DNA of 64,000 bases from positions 2,232,001 to 2,296,000 of the forward strand of contig NZ_JARUND010000002.1 in assembly GCF_036898825.1 (NCBI RefSeq), written 5' to 3'. Both the position numbers and the translations under genes were made by a program. The first letter of the stretch is position 1. The number at the start of each line of letters is the position of its first letter. Source of the DNA: Streptomyces sp. B21-083. GTDB taxonomy: Bacteria > Actinomycetota > Actinomycetes > Streptomycetales > Streptomycetaceae. The notes below the pieces were generated by a model. The model had not been told where the DNA came from. It was given only the letters and a program-made list of their open reading frames with translations, and made no database searches. Positions 41,041-49,488 of this stretch are shown here, piece by piece.

Positions 41041-41504
41041 GCCGTCTTCCTTTCGGCGGCGTCCGAACCCAGAGCCTGGGCCGTCGCGTCCTTCCACGCC
41101 ATCCAGCTCAGCAGCGCGCACTTCACCCGGGCCGGGTACTTGGAGACACCGGCGAACGCGACAGCGTCCTCCAGCACCTCCTCCATCGCGTCGTCCGGTT
41201 CGAGCCTGCCCTTGGACTGCATCAGCTCCAGGAAGGTCTCCTGGATCTTCTGGGCCTCGGACACGTCCTTGCCGACCAGGAGCTCGTTCAGCACGGAGGC
41301 CGATGCCTGGCTGATCGAACAGCCCTGGCCCTCGTACGAGACATCGCTGATCGTCGTACCGTCGTACTTCACGCGCAGGGTGATCTCGTCGCCGCACGTC
41401 GGGTTGACGTGGTGCACCTCGGCGTCGCCGTCCCGCAGACCACGCCCGTGCGGGTGTTTGTAGTGGTCCAGGATGACTTCCTGGTACATCGAATCAAGCT
41501 TCAT
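41037..41504 (-). CDS. sufU: SufU sulfur-transfer protein
   Basis: A 155-residue IscU-fold protein that takes persulfide sulfur from SufS. The zinc/Cys sites are NPTCGDEI (Cys ~37), GQGCSIS (~62), and VKCALLSW (~128); the insertion between the second and third sites is typical of SufU. ATG 41504 with GGCGAG upstream is preferred over a TTG 15 bp earlier. Confidence 0.95.
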   Translation of the reverse strand: MKLDSMYQEVILDHYKHPHGRGLRDGDAEVHHVNPTCGDEITLRVKYDGTTISDVSYEGQGCSISQASASVLNELLVGKDVSEAQKIQETFLELMQSKGRLEPDDAMEEVLEDAVAFAGVSKYPARVKCALLSWMAWKDATAQALGSDAAERKTA

Positions 41505-41524
41505 GCGATCGCTCGCCAATCTCC

Positions 41525-42781
41525 TCAGCCGAAGAAGTTCCGTACGTGCTCCAGTCCGTCGACCAGAGCATCGATCTCGGCCGGCGTGGAGTACAGATAG
41601 AACGACGCTCGCGTGGTCGCGGGAATTCCGTAGCGCAGGCAGACCGGGCGGGCGCAGTGGTGGCCGACGCGGACCGCGATGCCCTGCTCGTCGAGGACCT
41701 GGCCCACGTCGTGCGGGTGGATGTCACCGAGCGTGAAGGAGATCGCCGCGCCCCGGTCCTCGGCCGTGCTCGGGCCGATGAACCGCAGGTCGGGGACCTC
41801 GCCGAGCCGCTTCATCGCGTACTCAGTGAGCGCGTGCTCATGGGCGAGGATCTTGTCCATGCCGATCGCGGAGAGGTAGTCGATCGCCGCTCCCAGGCCC
41901 ACCGCCTGGGCGATCGGCGGAGTGCCCGCCTCGAACTTGTGCGGGGCGGGAGCATAGGTCGACGAGTGCATCGACACGGTCTCGATCATCTCGCCGCCAC
42001 CGAGGAACGGCGGGAGGTCCTCCAGCAGCTCCTGGCGACCCCACAGCACCCCGATACCCGTCGGGCCGCACATCTTGTGGCCGGTGAAGGCCACGAAGTC
42101 GGCCTGGAGGGCCTGTACGTCCATCGGCATGTGCGGGGCGGCCTGCGAGGCGTCGATCAGGACCAGGGCCCCGACCTCCTGCGCCCGGCGCACGATCTTC
42201 TCGACCGGGTTGACCGTGCCCAGGATGTTGGACACCAGCACGAAGGAGACGATCTTCGTCTTCTCGGTGATGACCTCGTCTATGTTCGACAGGTCGAGCC
42301 GGCCGTCGTCGGTCAGGCCGAACCACTTCAGCTTCGCGCCCGTGCGCTGCGCGAGCAGCTGCCACGGCACGATGTTGGAGTGGTGCTCCATCTCCGTGAT
42401 GACGATCTCGGTCTCGTGGTCGACCCGGTAGGGCTCGTCGGCCCAGCCCAGCATGTTGGCCACGAGGTTCAGCGACTCGGAGGCGTTCTTGGTGAAGATC
42501 ACCTCGTCGCGGCTGGGCGCGTTGATGAACGCGGCGACCTTGTCGCGCGCGCCTTCGTACAGCGCCGTGGCCTCCTCGGCGAGCACATGGATGCCACGGT
42601 GCACGTTGGCGTTGTGCTGCTCGTAGTACTCGGAGAGGGTGTCGATCACCTGGCGGGGCGTCTGGGAGGTCGCCGCGTTGTCCAGGTAGACGAGCTTCTT
42701 GTCGTCGTGGAGCACCCGGTCGAGGATCGGGAAGTCCTTACGGATCGCCTCGGTGTCGAGGAGGCCCGGCAGCTGTGTCAC
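41525..42781 (-). CDS. sufS: Cysteine desulfurase SufS
   Basis: A 418-residue class V aminotransferase-fold PLP enzyme producing persulfide from cysteine. The PLP Lys is in FTGHKMCGPTG (~230), the substrate His in EMEHHSN, and the catalytic Cys loop in RVGHHCARPVC near residue 373. GTG 42781 overlaps the sufC stop (GTGA), tying its translation to the cluster ATPase. Confidence 0.96.
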   Translation of the reverse strand: MTQLPGLLDTEAIRKDFPILDRVLHDDKKLVYLDNAATSQTPRQVIDTLSEYYEQHNANVHRGIHVLAEEATALYEGARDKVAAFINAPSRDEVIFTKNASESLNLVANMLGWADEPYRVDHETEIVITEMEHHSNIVPWQLLAQRTGAKLKWFGLTDDGRLDLSNIDEVITEKTKIVSFVLVSNILGTVNPVEKIVRRAQEVGALVLIDASQAAPHMPMDVQALQADFVAFTGHKMCGPTGIGVLWGRQELLEDLPPFLGGGEMIETVSMHSSTYAPAPHKFEAGTPPIAQAVGLGAAIDYLSAIGMDKILAHEHALTEYAMKRLGEVPDLRFIGPSTAEDRGAAISFTLGDIHPHDVGQVLDEQGIAVRVGHHCARPVCLRYGIPATTRASFYLYSTPAEIDALVDGLEHVRNFFG

Positions 42782-43572
42782 GCGACTTCCTCCCCTGAGT
42801 TCGCTCCGCTCACGGAGCCACCCTTCGTGGTGTAAGCCTCGTAGCCCTCGTTCTCCAGCTTGTCGGCGAGTTCGGCGCCGCCGGACTCGGCGATCCGGCC
42901 GTCGGAGAAGACGTGGACGAAGTCGGGCTTGATGTAGCGCAGGATGCGCGTGTAGTGCGTGATCAGCAGGGTGCCGACCTCGCCCGACTCGCGGACGCGG
43001 TTGACGCCCTCGGAGACGATGCGCAGGGCGTCGACGTCCAGGCCGGAGTCCGTCTCGTCGAGGATCGCGACCTTCGGCTTGAGCAGCTCAAGCTGGAGGA
43101 TCTCGTGGCGCTTCTTCTCACCGCCGGAGAAGCCCTCGTTGACGTTGCGCTCGGCGAAGGAGGGGTCCATGTTGAGGCGCTGCATGGCCTCCTTGACCTC
43201 CTTCACCCACAGGCGCAGCTTCGGTGCCTCACCGCGGACGGCGGTGGCGGACGTACGAAGGAAGTTGGAGACGGAGACGCCGGGGATCTCGACCGGGTAC
43301 TGCATCGCCAGGAACAGGCCCGCGCGGGCGCGCTCGTCGACGGACATCTCCAGGACGTCCTCGCCGTCGAGCAGCACGGTGCCGCTGGTGACCGTGTACT
43401 TCGGGTGACCCGCGAGCGAGTAGGCGAGAGTCGACTTGCCGGAGCCGTTGGGGCCCATGATGGCGTGCGTCTCGCCCTGCTTCACGGTCAGGTCGACACC
43501 CTTGAGGATCTCCTTCGTGGCGTTGTCGGCCTCGACGGTGACGTGCAGGTCTCGGATTTCAAGCGTTGCCAT
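42778..43572 (-). CDS. sufC: Fe-S assembly ATPase SufC
   Basis: A 264-residue soluble ABC ATPase partnering SufB and SufD. Walker A is GPNGSGKST (~39-47), the signature NVNEGFSGGEKKRHEI, and Walker B VAILDETDSGLDVDAL, the SufC-specific form. ATG 43572 has GAGG 6 nt upstream. Confidence 0.96.
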   Translation of the reverse strand: MATLEIRDLHVTVEADNATKEILKGVDLTVKQGETHAIMGPNGSGKSTLAYSLAGHPKYTVTSGTVLLDGEDVLEMSVDERARAGLFLAMQYPVEIPGVSVSNFLRTSATAVRGEAPKLRLWVKEVKEAMQRLNMDPSFAERNVNEGFSGGEKKRHEILQLELLKPKVAILDETDSGLDVDALRIVSEGVNRVRESGEVGTLLITHYTRILRYIKPDFVHVFSDGRIAESGGAELADKLENEGYEAYTTKGGSVSGANSGEEVA

Positions 43573-43579
43573 GGGTGCC

Positions 43580-43909
43580 TCAGGACTCCTGGGTGAGGGA
43601 GACGAGCACATCGTCCCCTTCGATCTTTACGGGGTATACGGGGACGGGGCGCGTCGCGGGAAGGCCGGACGGCTTACCGGTGCGGAGGTCGAAGCTGGAG
43701 CCGTGCAGCCAGCACTCGATCTGACAGTCCTCCACCTCGCCCTCGGAGAGCGAGACGTTCGCGTGCGAGCAGATGTCGTGGATCGCGAACACCTCACCCT
43801 CGGTACGGACGACCGAGACCGGCGTGCCGTCGAGTTCCACCCGCTTCGGGGTGTCCTCGTCCAGCTCGCTCAGCCCGCAGGCGCGTACGAACGTCGGAGA
43901 GGCAGTCAT
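43580..43909 (-). CDS. Rieske-type ferredoxin in the suf operon
   Basis: A 109-residue Rieske [2Fe-2S] protein. The ligand pairs are CSH (Cys47/His49) and CWLH (Cys66/His69). It is annotated in related genomes as a non-heme dioxygenase ferredoxin, but its place inside suf, sharing one base with sufD (TGATG), suggests electron supply for cluster assembly. 7 bp separate it from sufC. Confidence 0.9.
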   Translation of the reverse strand: MTASPTFVRACGLSELDEDTPKRVELDGTPVSVVRTEGEVFAIHDICSHANVSLSEGEVEDCQIECWLHGSSFDLRTGKPSGLPATRPVPVYPVKIEGDDVLVSLTQES

Positions 43910-45132
43910 CAGACGGACGCCTCCAGCTCCTCGTCGATCTTCGCGAGAAGGCGGTCCTGGATGTCCTCGACGCCGATCTGCTGGACCAGCTCGGCGAAGA
44001 AGCCGCGGACGACCAGCCTGCGGGCCTCGTCGGCCGGGATGCCGCGGGCCATCAGGTAGAACAGCTGTTCGTCGTCGAACCGTCCGGTGGCACTCGCGTG
44101 CCCGGCGCCGACGATCTCACCGGTCTCGATCTCCAGGTTCGGTACGGAGTCCACACGGGCGCCGTCGGTGAGAACCAGGTTGCGGTTCATCTCGTAGGTG
44201 TCGGTGCCCTCGGCCTTGGCCTCGATGAGCACGTCACCGATCCACACCGCGTGGGCGCCCTCGCCCTGGAGCGCGCCCTTGTAGACGGCGTTCGACTTGC
44301 AGTGCGGGGTGTTGTGGTCGACCAGGAGGCGGTGCTCCTGGTGCTGGCCGGCGTCCGTGAAGTACAGGCCGAACAGCTCGGCCTCGCCGCCGGTGCCGGC
44401 GTAGGAGACGCGCGGGTGCAGGCGTACCAGGTCGCCCCCGAAGGTGACCACGAAGGACTTGAAGGTGGCGTCGCGGCCGATCAGCGCGTTGTGCTGGGCG
44501 ACGTGCACGGCCTGATCGTCCCAGTCCTGGACGGAGACGACGGTGAGCTTGGCGCCGTCACCGAGGACGTACTCGACGTTGGCGGCGAGCACGGCGTCAC
44601 CGGTGTGGTCGAGGACGACGACGGCTTCGGCGAACGCGCCCAGCTCGATGACCTGGTGGCCGTAGGCCACACCGCCCTCGCCGTGCACGGCGACGCGGAT
44701 CGGCTCGGTGAGGACCGTCTCCTTGGGGACGGTGATCACGCCGGCCACCTCGAAGGCGCTGTACGCCTGCGCGGCGACGCGGTCCACGGGTGTGCCGGCC
44801 CGCCCGAGGCGCGCGTCGTCGCGGCCGACGGCCTCGACGGTGACGCCCTCGGGTGCCTGGACGTCCACCTTCACACCGGTGCCGGTGGCGACCGCGGTGC
44901 CGTCGTGCAGCCCGCGCAGCCGCTCCAGCGGGGTGAACCGCCACTCCTCCTCTCGGCCGTGGGGGACGGGGAAGTCCGCCACGTCGAAGGACGGCGGCGC
45001 GCTCATGCGCGTCGCGACGGTCGACTCGGCGGCAGCGGCCACCGCGATCGAGCCGGCGGTGGTGCTGCCCACCGATGGGGGTCCCCCCGCGCGAGCGGAG
45101 CCGAGCGTGGGGGAATTCTGGGCCTCAGCCAT
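43909..45132 (-). CDS. sufD: Fe-S assembly scaffold protein SufD
   Basis: A 407-residue SufB/D beta-helix protein. VPHGREEEWRFTPLERL near the N-terminus and the C-terminal GAGHASATGRFDDEQLFYLMARG (conserved His) are normal for SufD. The first residues are unusual: between MAEAQN and VGSTTAGS lies NSPTLGSARAGGPPS-type sequence encoded by a short GC-rich dispersed repeat (45073-45114), which adds 14 residues in frame. ATG 45132 follows sufB by 57 bp. The fold should be unaffected because the extra residues precede it. Confidence 0.94.
   Translation of the reverse strand: MAEAQNSPTLGSARAGGPPSVGSTTAGSIAVAAAAESTVATRMSAPPSFDVADFPVPHGREEEWRFTPLERLRGLHDGTAVATGTGVKVDVQAPEGVTVEAVGRDDARLGRAGTPVDRVAAQAYSAFEVAGVITVPKETVLTEPIRVAVHGEGGVAYGHQVIELGAFAEAVVVLDHTGDAVLAANVEYVLGDGAKLTVVSVQDWDDQAVHVAQHNALIGRDATFKSFVVTFGGDLVRLHPRVSYAGTGGEAELFGLYFTDAGQHQEHRLLVDHNTPHCKSNAVYKGALQGEGAHAVWIGDVLIEAKAEGTDTYEMNRNLVLTDGARVDSVPNLEIETGEIVGAGHASATGRFDDEQLFYLMARGIPADEARRLVVRGFFAELVQQIGVEDIQDRLLAKIDEELEASV
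45073..45114. repeat. 42-bp dispersed element inserted in frame in sufD
   Basis: Plus-strand GGGGGTCCCCCC then GCGAGCGGAGCCGAGCGTGG and GGGAATTC, with CCCCC/GGGGG ends able to pair. It resembles a small element common in Streptomyces intergenic regions and gene ends. It encodes SPTLGSARAGGPPS on the sufD strand. Confidence 0.65.
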
Positions 45133-45189
45133 GGCTGTCGGTCTGCTCTCTTTCCTGCGTAAGTGGCTTGACGGGACGGCGACCGGCGG

Positions 45190-46614
45190 TCAGCCGACCG
45201 AGCCTTCCATCTGGAGCTCGATCAGCCGGTTGAGTTCCAGCGCGTACTCCATGGGCAGTTCCTTGGCGATCGGCTCGACGAAGCCGCGCACGATCATCGC
45301 CATCGCCTCGAACTCGGACAGACCGCGGCTCATCAGGTAGAAGAGCTGGTCGTCGGAGACCTTGGAGACGGTCGCCTCGTGGCCCATGGACACGTCGTCC
45401 TCACGGACGTCGACGTACGGGTACGTGTCGGACCGGGAGATGGTGTCCACCAGCAGCGCGTCGCACAGCACGTTGGACTTGGAGCCGTGGGCGCCCTCGG
45501 CGATCTCGACGAGACCGCGGTAGGACGTACGGCCGCCACCGCGCGCCACCGACTTCGACACGATGTTCGAGGAGGTGTTCGGCGCCATGTGAACCATCTT
45601 GGAACCGGCGTCCTGGTGCTGCCCCTCGCCCGCGAAGGCGATCGACAGGGTCTCGCCCTTGGCGTGCTCGCCCATCAGGTAGACGGCCGGGTACTTCATG
45701 GTGACCTTGGAGCCGATGTTGCCGTCGATCCACTCCATGGTCGCGCCCTCGTACGCCACGGCGCGCTTGGTGACCAGGTTGTAGACGTTGTTCGACCAGT
45801 TCTGGATGGTCGTGTAGCGGCAGCGGGCGTTCTTCTTGACGATGATCTCGACGACCGCGCTGTGCAGGGAGTCCGACTTGTAGATCGGGGCCGTACAGCC
45901 CTCGACGTAGTGCACGTAGGCACCCTCGTCGACGATGATCAGGGTCCGCTCGAACTGGCCCATGTTCTCCGTGTTGATACGGAAGTAGGCCTGGAGCGGG
46001 ATCTCGACCTGCACACCCTTCGGCACGTAGATGAACGAACCGCCGGACCACACCGCGGAGTTCAGCGACGCGAACTTGTTGTCGCCGACCGGGATGACGG
46101 TCCCGAAGTACTCCTTGAAGAGCTCCGGGTGCTCCTTCAGGGCAGTGTCGGTGTCCATGAAGATGACACCCTGCGCCTCAAGCTCCTCGTTGATCTGGTG
46201 GTAGACGACCTCGGACTCGTACTGGGCCGCGACACCGGCGACGAGGCGCTGCTTCTCCGCCTCGGGGATGCCGAGCTTGTCGTACGTGCTCTTGATGTCG
46301 TCGGGCAGGTCCTCCCAGGACTGGGCCTGCTTCTCCGTGGAGCGGACGAAGTACTTGATGTTGTCGAAGTCGATGCCCGACAGGTCCGAGCCCCAGTTAG
46401 GCATGGGCTTCTTCTCGAAGAGGCGCAGGCCCTTGAGGCGGAGCTTGGTCATCCATTCGGGCTCGGACTTCTTCGAGGAGATGTCGCGGACGACGTCCTC
46501 GTTGATGCCGCGCTTGGCAGAGGCACCGGCCACGTCGGAGTCGGCCCAGCCGTATTCGTACGTGCCCAGACCCTCGAGCTCGGGGTGGGCGGTCTCCTCG
46601 ATGGGGAGCGTCAT
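45190..46614 (-). CDS. sufB: Fe-S assembly scaffold protein SufB
   Basis: A 474-residue scaffold on which clusters are built with SufC and SufD. Landmarks are [48 protein letters not shown] with the conserved Cys, and the cluster Cys in [12 protein letters not shown] near residue 402. ATG 46614 overlaps the sufR stop (ATGA). Confidence 0.96.
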   Translation of the reverse strand: MTLPIEETAHPELEGLGTYEYGWADSDVAGASAKRGINEDVVRDISSKKSEPEWMTKLRLKGLRLFEKKPMPNWGSDLSGIDFDNIKYFVRSTEKQAQSWEDLPDDIKSTYDKLGIPEAEKQRLVAGVAAQYESEVVYHQINEELEAQGVIFMDTDTALKEHPELFKEYFGTVIPVGDNKFASLNSAVWSGGSFIYVPKGVQVEIPLQAYFRINTENMGQFERTLIIVDEGAYVHYVEGCTAPIYKSDSLHSAVVEIIVKKNARCRYTTIQNWSNNVYNLVTKRAVAYEGATMEWIDGNIGSKVTMKYPAVYLMGEHAKGETLSIAFAGEGQHQDAGSKMVHMAPNTSSNIVSKSVARGGGRTSYRGLVEIAEGAHGSKSNVLCDALLVDTISRSDTYPYVDVREDDVSMGHEATVSKVSDDQLFYLMSRGLSEFEAMAMIVRGFVEPIAKELPMEYALELNRLIELQMEGSVG

Positions 46615-47363
46615 GCTGGGTTCCTCCCGGCGGTACGTGCGGATGCTTTATGGGCGGTGGACAACGTGGTGGACAACTGTGGAGCAGGTGGAGCCGAGAC
46701 GTGCGAGGCCTTGGGGATGAATGTCGTGCACACACCGTCGCCGTGGGCGATGGTCGCGAGCCGCTGGACGTGCGATCCGAGCAGCTGGGAGAAGATCTCG
46801 GTCTCCGCCTCGCAGAGCTGCGGGAACTTCTCAGCGACATGGACCACCGGGCAGTGGTGCTGGCAGAGCTGCTCTCCGACCGGTGCGCTACGCGCCGTAG
46901 CAGCGTACCCGTCCGCGCTCAGGGCCTTGGCCAGGGCTTCGGCGCGCTTTTCGGGGCCGGCGGCCTCGACCGCCTCGCGGTAGTTCGCGGCCTGCTCGGC
47001 GAACCGGGCCCGCGCGAAGGCGAGCACCGCCTCGTCGCCGCCCTCGCGCGCCGCGATCCAGCTCAGCGCGTCCATGGCGAGCTTGTCATAGGACTGGTCG
47101 AAGGCGTCGCGTCCGCAGTCGGTGAGCGCGAAGGCCTTGGCGGGCCGGCCACGGGTGCGTGCCCCGTAGACCCGCTGCTCACGCGGTTGTACGACGTCGT
47201 CGGCGACCAGCGCGTCAAGGTGACGCCGTACGGCCGCATGGGTCAGGCCCAGGCGCCCGGCGAGCTCGGCGACGGTCGAGGGACCGTGGTCCAGGATGGA
47301 CCGCGCGACCCGGTTGCGCGTCGAGCGCTCACCGGTCGCGACATCCTCCTGGGGGGCGCCCAT
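46611..47363 (-). CDS. sufR: Fe-S-sensing repressor SufR
   Basis: A 250-residue regulator (from ATG 47363) with an N-terminal winged helix ([15 protein letters not shown] through [19 protein letters not shown]) and a C-terminal cluster site, [10 protein letters not shown], then QLCEAE about 12 residues on, and GVC further down. SufR proteins hold a [4Fe-4S] cluster and repress suf when clusters are plentiful. ATG 47363 is chosen because GGAGG lies 5-6 nt upstream; GTG 47396 and ATG 47465 are in frame, so the N-terminus is uncertain. It leads the suf operon, and an operator lies upstream. Confidence 0.93.
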   Translation of the reverse strand: MGAPQEDVATGERSTRNRVARSILDHGPSTVAELAGRLGLTHAAVRRHLDALVADDVVQPREQRVYGARTRGRPAKAFALTDCGRDAFDQSYDKLAMDALSWIAAREGGDEAVLAFARARFAEQAANYREAVEAAGPEKRAEALAKALSADGYAATARSAPVGEQLCQHHCPVVHVAEKFPQLCEAETEIFSQLLGSHVQRLATIAHGDGVCTTFIPKASHVSAPPAPQLSTTLSTAHKASARTAGRNPA

Positions 47364-47468
47364 GGGGGCCTCCCGATCCTCGCCAACGTTTTTCACAACA
47401 CCATTGTTGCGTAATTCCTCAGAGCGCGGCAAGCCGCGTCCCGTCTCCTTGGCGGTGCCCTGCATCAC

Positions 47469-47487
47469 TTAGGCTCACCTAACCTGA
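47469..47487. promoter_or_regulatory. suf operator resembling an iron box
   Basis: TTAGGCTCACCTAACCTGA contains the inverted repeat TTAGG-CTCA-CCTAA. Read on the minus strand it matches 15 of 19 positions of the ideal DmdR1/IdeR iron box TTAGGTTAGGCTAACCTAA. It may bind SufR, DmdR1 or both. Confidence 0.55.
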
Positions 47488-47623
47488 CCTGCGAAAACGA
47501 TCTTTGATCGATCAGCGGACGGCCCTGAGCAGCACCGGAGCAGGGCTGGGGCGGTCCCGCACCGAGCCTGGATCCCGGCCCCGCGCACCTGGACGACTTT
47601 TCCCGTACCTAGACTCTGGAACC

Positions 47624-48547
47624 ATGCGAAGCGAGCCCGTGGTCCAGGTCCAGGCCCTGGTGAAGCGGTACGGCACGAAAACCGCCGTGGACGGCCTCGA
47701 CCTGGTGGCCCGGGCGGGCATCACCGCCGTACTCGGTCCCAACGGCGCGGGCAAGACGACCACCGTCGAGACCTGCGAGGGATACCGCAGACCGGACTCC
47801 GGGACGGTCCGCGTCCTGGGCCTCGACCCGGTACGCGAAGCCGCCGCCCTGCGTCCACGGGTCGGCGTGATGCTCCAGTCCGGCGGCGTCTACTCGGGCG
47901 CCCGCGCCGACGAGATGCTCCGCCACGTGGCCAAGCTGCACGCGCACCCCCTGGACGTGGACGCCCTCGTCGAACGCCTCGGCCTCGGCAGCTGTGGCCG
48001 GACGACCTACCGCCGCCTCTCCGGGGGCCAGCAGCAGCGCCTGGCGCTCGCGATGGCGGTCGTCGGCCGCCCGGAGCTGGTCTTCCTCGACGAACCGACG
48101 GCCGGCCTGGACCCCCAGGCCCGCCGTGCCACCTGGGAACTCGTACGGGATCTGCGTGCCGACGGAGTCTCCGTCATCCTCACCACCCATCACATGGACG
48201 AGGCCGAGCAGCTCGCGGACGACGTCGCGATCATCGACGCCGGCAAGGTCATCGCCCAGGGCAGCCCGGACCAGCTGTGCCGCGGCGGCGCCGAGAACAC
48301 CCTGCGCTTCATGGGCCGGCCGGGTCTGGACGTCGGCTCCCTGCTCAAGGCCCTCCCGGCGGACTGCACGGCCATCGAGCTGACCCCGGGCGCGTATCGC
48401 GTCGGCGGCAAGGTCAACCCGCAGCTCCTCGCGACGGTGACGTCCTGGTGCGCCCAGCACGGGGTGATGCCGGACCGGATCTCAGTGGAACGGCACACCC
48501 TGGAAAACGTCTTTCTGGAGCTGACCGGCAAGGAGCTGCGTTCATGA
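47624..48547 (+). CDS. ABC exporter ATP-binding protein
   Basis: A 307-residue ATPase of the DrrA/CcmA-like class. Walker A GPNGAGKTT (~39-47), signature LSGGQQQRLALAMA, Walker B ELVFLDEPTAGLDPQ and the switch His in TTHHMDEAEQ are intact. The C-terminal ~90 residues form the extra domain of drug-exporter ATPases. ATG 47624 follows TAGACT closely, so the leader is very short. Its end, LELTGKELRS, is repeated 92 bp downstream because of a short insertion. Confidence 0.93.
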   Translation: MRSEPVVQVQALVKRYGTKTAVDGLDLVARAGITAVLGPNGAGKTTTVETCEGYRRPDSGTVRVLGLDPVREAAALRPRVGVMLQSGGVYSGARADEMLRHVAKLHAHPLDVDALVERLGLGSCGRTTYRRLSGGQQQRLALAMAVVGRPELVFLDEPTAGLDPQARRATWELVRDLRADGVSVILTTHHMDEAEQLADDVAIIDAGKVIAQGSPDQLCRGGAENTLRFMGRPGLDVGSLLKALPADCTAIELTPGAYRVGGKVNPQLLATVTSWCAQHGVMPDRISVERHTLENVFLELTGKELRS

Positions 48548-48635
48548 TTCCGGCCCACACAAGAATCTGCCGGGGGTCCGGGGGTCGTCCCCCGGGAAGA
48601 CACAGCCTGGAGCTGACCGGCAAGGAGCTGCGTTC
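48515..48635 (+). repeat. 29-bp direct duplication flanking a 63-bp hairpin element
   Basis: CTGGAGCTGACCGGCAAGGA followed by GCTGCGTTC occurs at 48515-48543 and identically at 48607-48635. Between them, 48544-48606 holds a GC-rich element with CCGGGGG...CCCCCGG pairing and the tail GGGAAGACACAGC, which I recall from Streptomyces repeats. The copies include the ATPase C-terminus and the AAGGAG ribosome-binding site of the permease. Confidence 0.9.
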
Positions 48636-48639
48636 GTGA
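48544..48639 (+). CDS. 31-codon micro-ORF bridging ATPase and permease genes
   Basis: ATG 48544 overlaps the ATPase TGA (ATGA), and the micro-ORF's own TGA (48637-48639) overlaps the permease GTG (GTGA). AAGGAG lies 8 nt before the ATG in the first repeat copy. The peptide begins MIPAHTRICRG and ends with the duplicated LELTGKELRS. It arises from the duplication and insertion at 48515-48635 and may simply carry ribosomes across it. No function of the peptide itself is implied, and it may not accumulate. Confidence 0.45.
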   Translation: MIPAHTRICRGSGGRPPGRHSLELTGKELRS

Positions 48640-49412
48640 CGACCGCCACCAAGGGGACCTACACCCCGCAGCCCGGCGCCGCCCCGCTCCCCCGCATGAT
48701 CGGGGCGCAGGCGGCCCTGGAGACGAGGATGCTGCTGCGCAACGGCGAGCAGCTGCTGCTGACGGTGGTCATTCCCACCCTCCTCCTGCTGCTGTTCGGC
48801 TCGGTGGACATCGTCGACACGGGCACCGGCAAGGCGGTCGACTTCCTCGCGCCGGGCATCCTCGCGCTCGCGGTCATGTCCACGGCCTTCACCGGCCAGG
48901 CCATCGCGACGGGCTTCGAGCGCCGCTACGGCGTCTTGAAAAGGCTGGCCTCCTCCCCGCTCCCCCGCTGGGGCCTGATGACGGCGAAAACAGCGTCCGT
49001 GCTGGTCACCGAGGTTCTCCAGGTCGCCCTGGTGACGGTGATCGCCTTCGCGCTCGGCTGGTCCCCGCACGGCAACCCCTTCGCCGTACTCCTGCTGCTT
49101 CTCCTCGGCACGGCCGCCTTCTCGGGCCTCGGCCTGCTGATGGCGGGCACCCTGAAGGCGGAGGCCACGCTCGCCGCCGCCAACCTCGTCTTCCTGTTGC
49201 TCCTGGTGGGCGGCGGCGTGATCGTCCCGCTGGACAAGTTCCCGTCCGGCGTCCAGCACGTGCTGGCTCTGCTCCCGATCTCGGCCCTGTCGGACGGGCT
49301 GCGGGACGTACTGCAGCACCGTTCCGGCATGCCGTGGGGGGACCTGGGGATCCTCGCGGTCTGGGCGGTCGTGGGGCTGGCGGCGGCCGGCCGGTTCTTC
49401 CGCTGGGAGTGA
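48636..49412 (+). CDS. ABC-2 type exporter permease
   Basis: A 258-residue membrane protein with six predicted helices (first ~40-58, last ending GLAAAGRFF). ABC-2 features include PGILALAVMSTAFTGQAI and FERRYGVLKRLASSPLPR. Partner of the ATPase upstream; cargo unknown, with lipids, drugs or heme-related molecules possible given the position before ctaA. GTG 48636 uses AAGGAG in the second copy of the 29-bp repeat. Confidence 0.92.
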   Translation: MTTATKGTYTPQPGAAPLPRMIGAQAALETRMLLRNGEQLLLTVVIPTLLLLLFGSVDIVDTGTGKAVDFLAPGILALAVMSTAFTGQAIATGFERRYGVLKRLASSPLPRWGLMTAKTASVLVTEVLQVALVTVIAFALGWSPHGNPFAVLLLLLLGTAAFSGLGLLMAGTLKAEATLAAANLVFLLLLVGGGVIVPLDKFPSGVQHVLALLPISALSDGLRDVLQHRSGMPWGDLGILAVWAVVGLAAAGRFFRWE

Positions 49413-49488
49413 GCCGGGACGGCGGACGGCCGAGGACCGGGGGACCCCTCGTGAAAGCGTGCACAAGCAGCCGCCTACGATGGGACGC

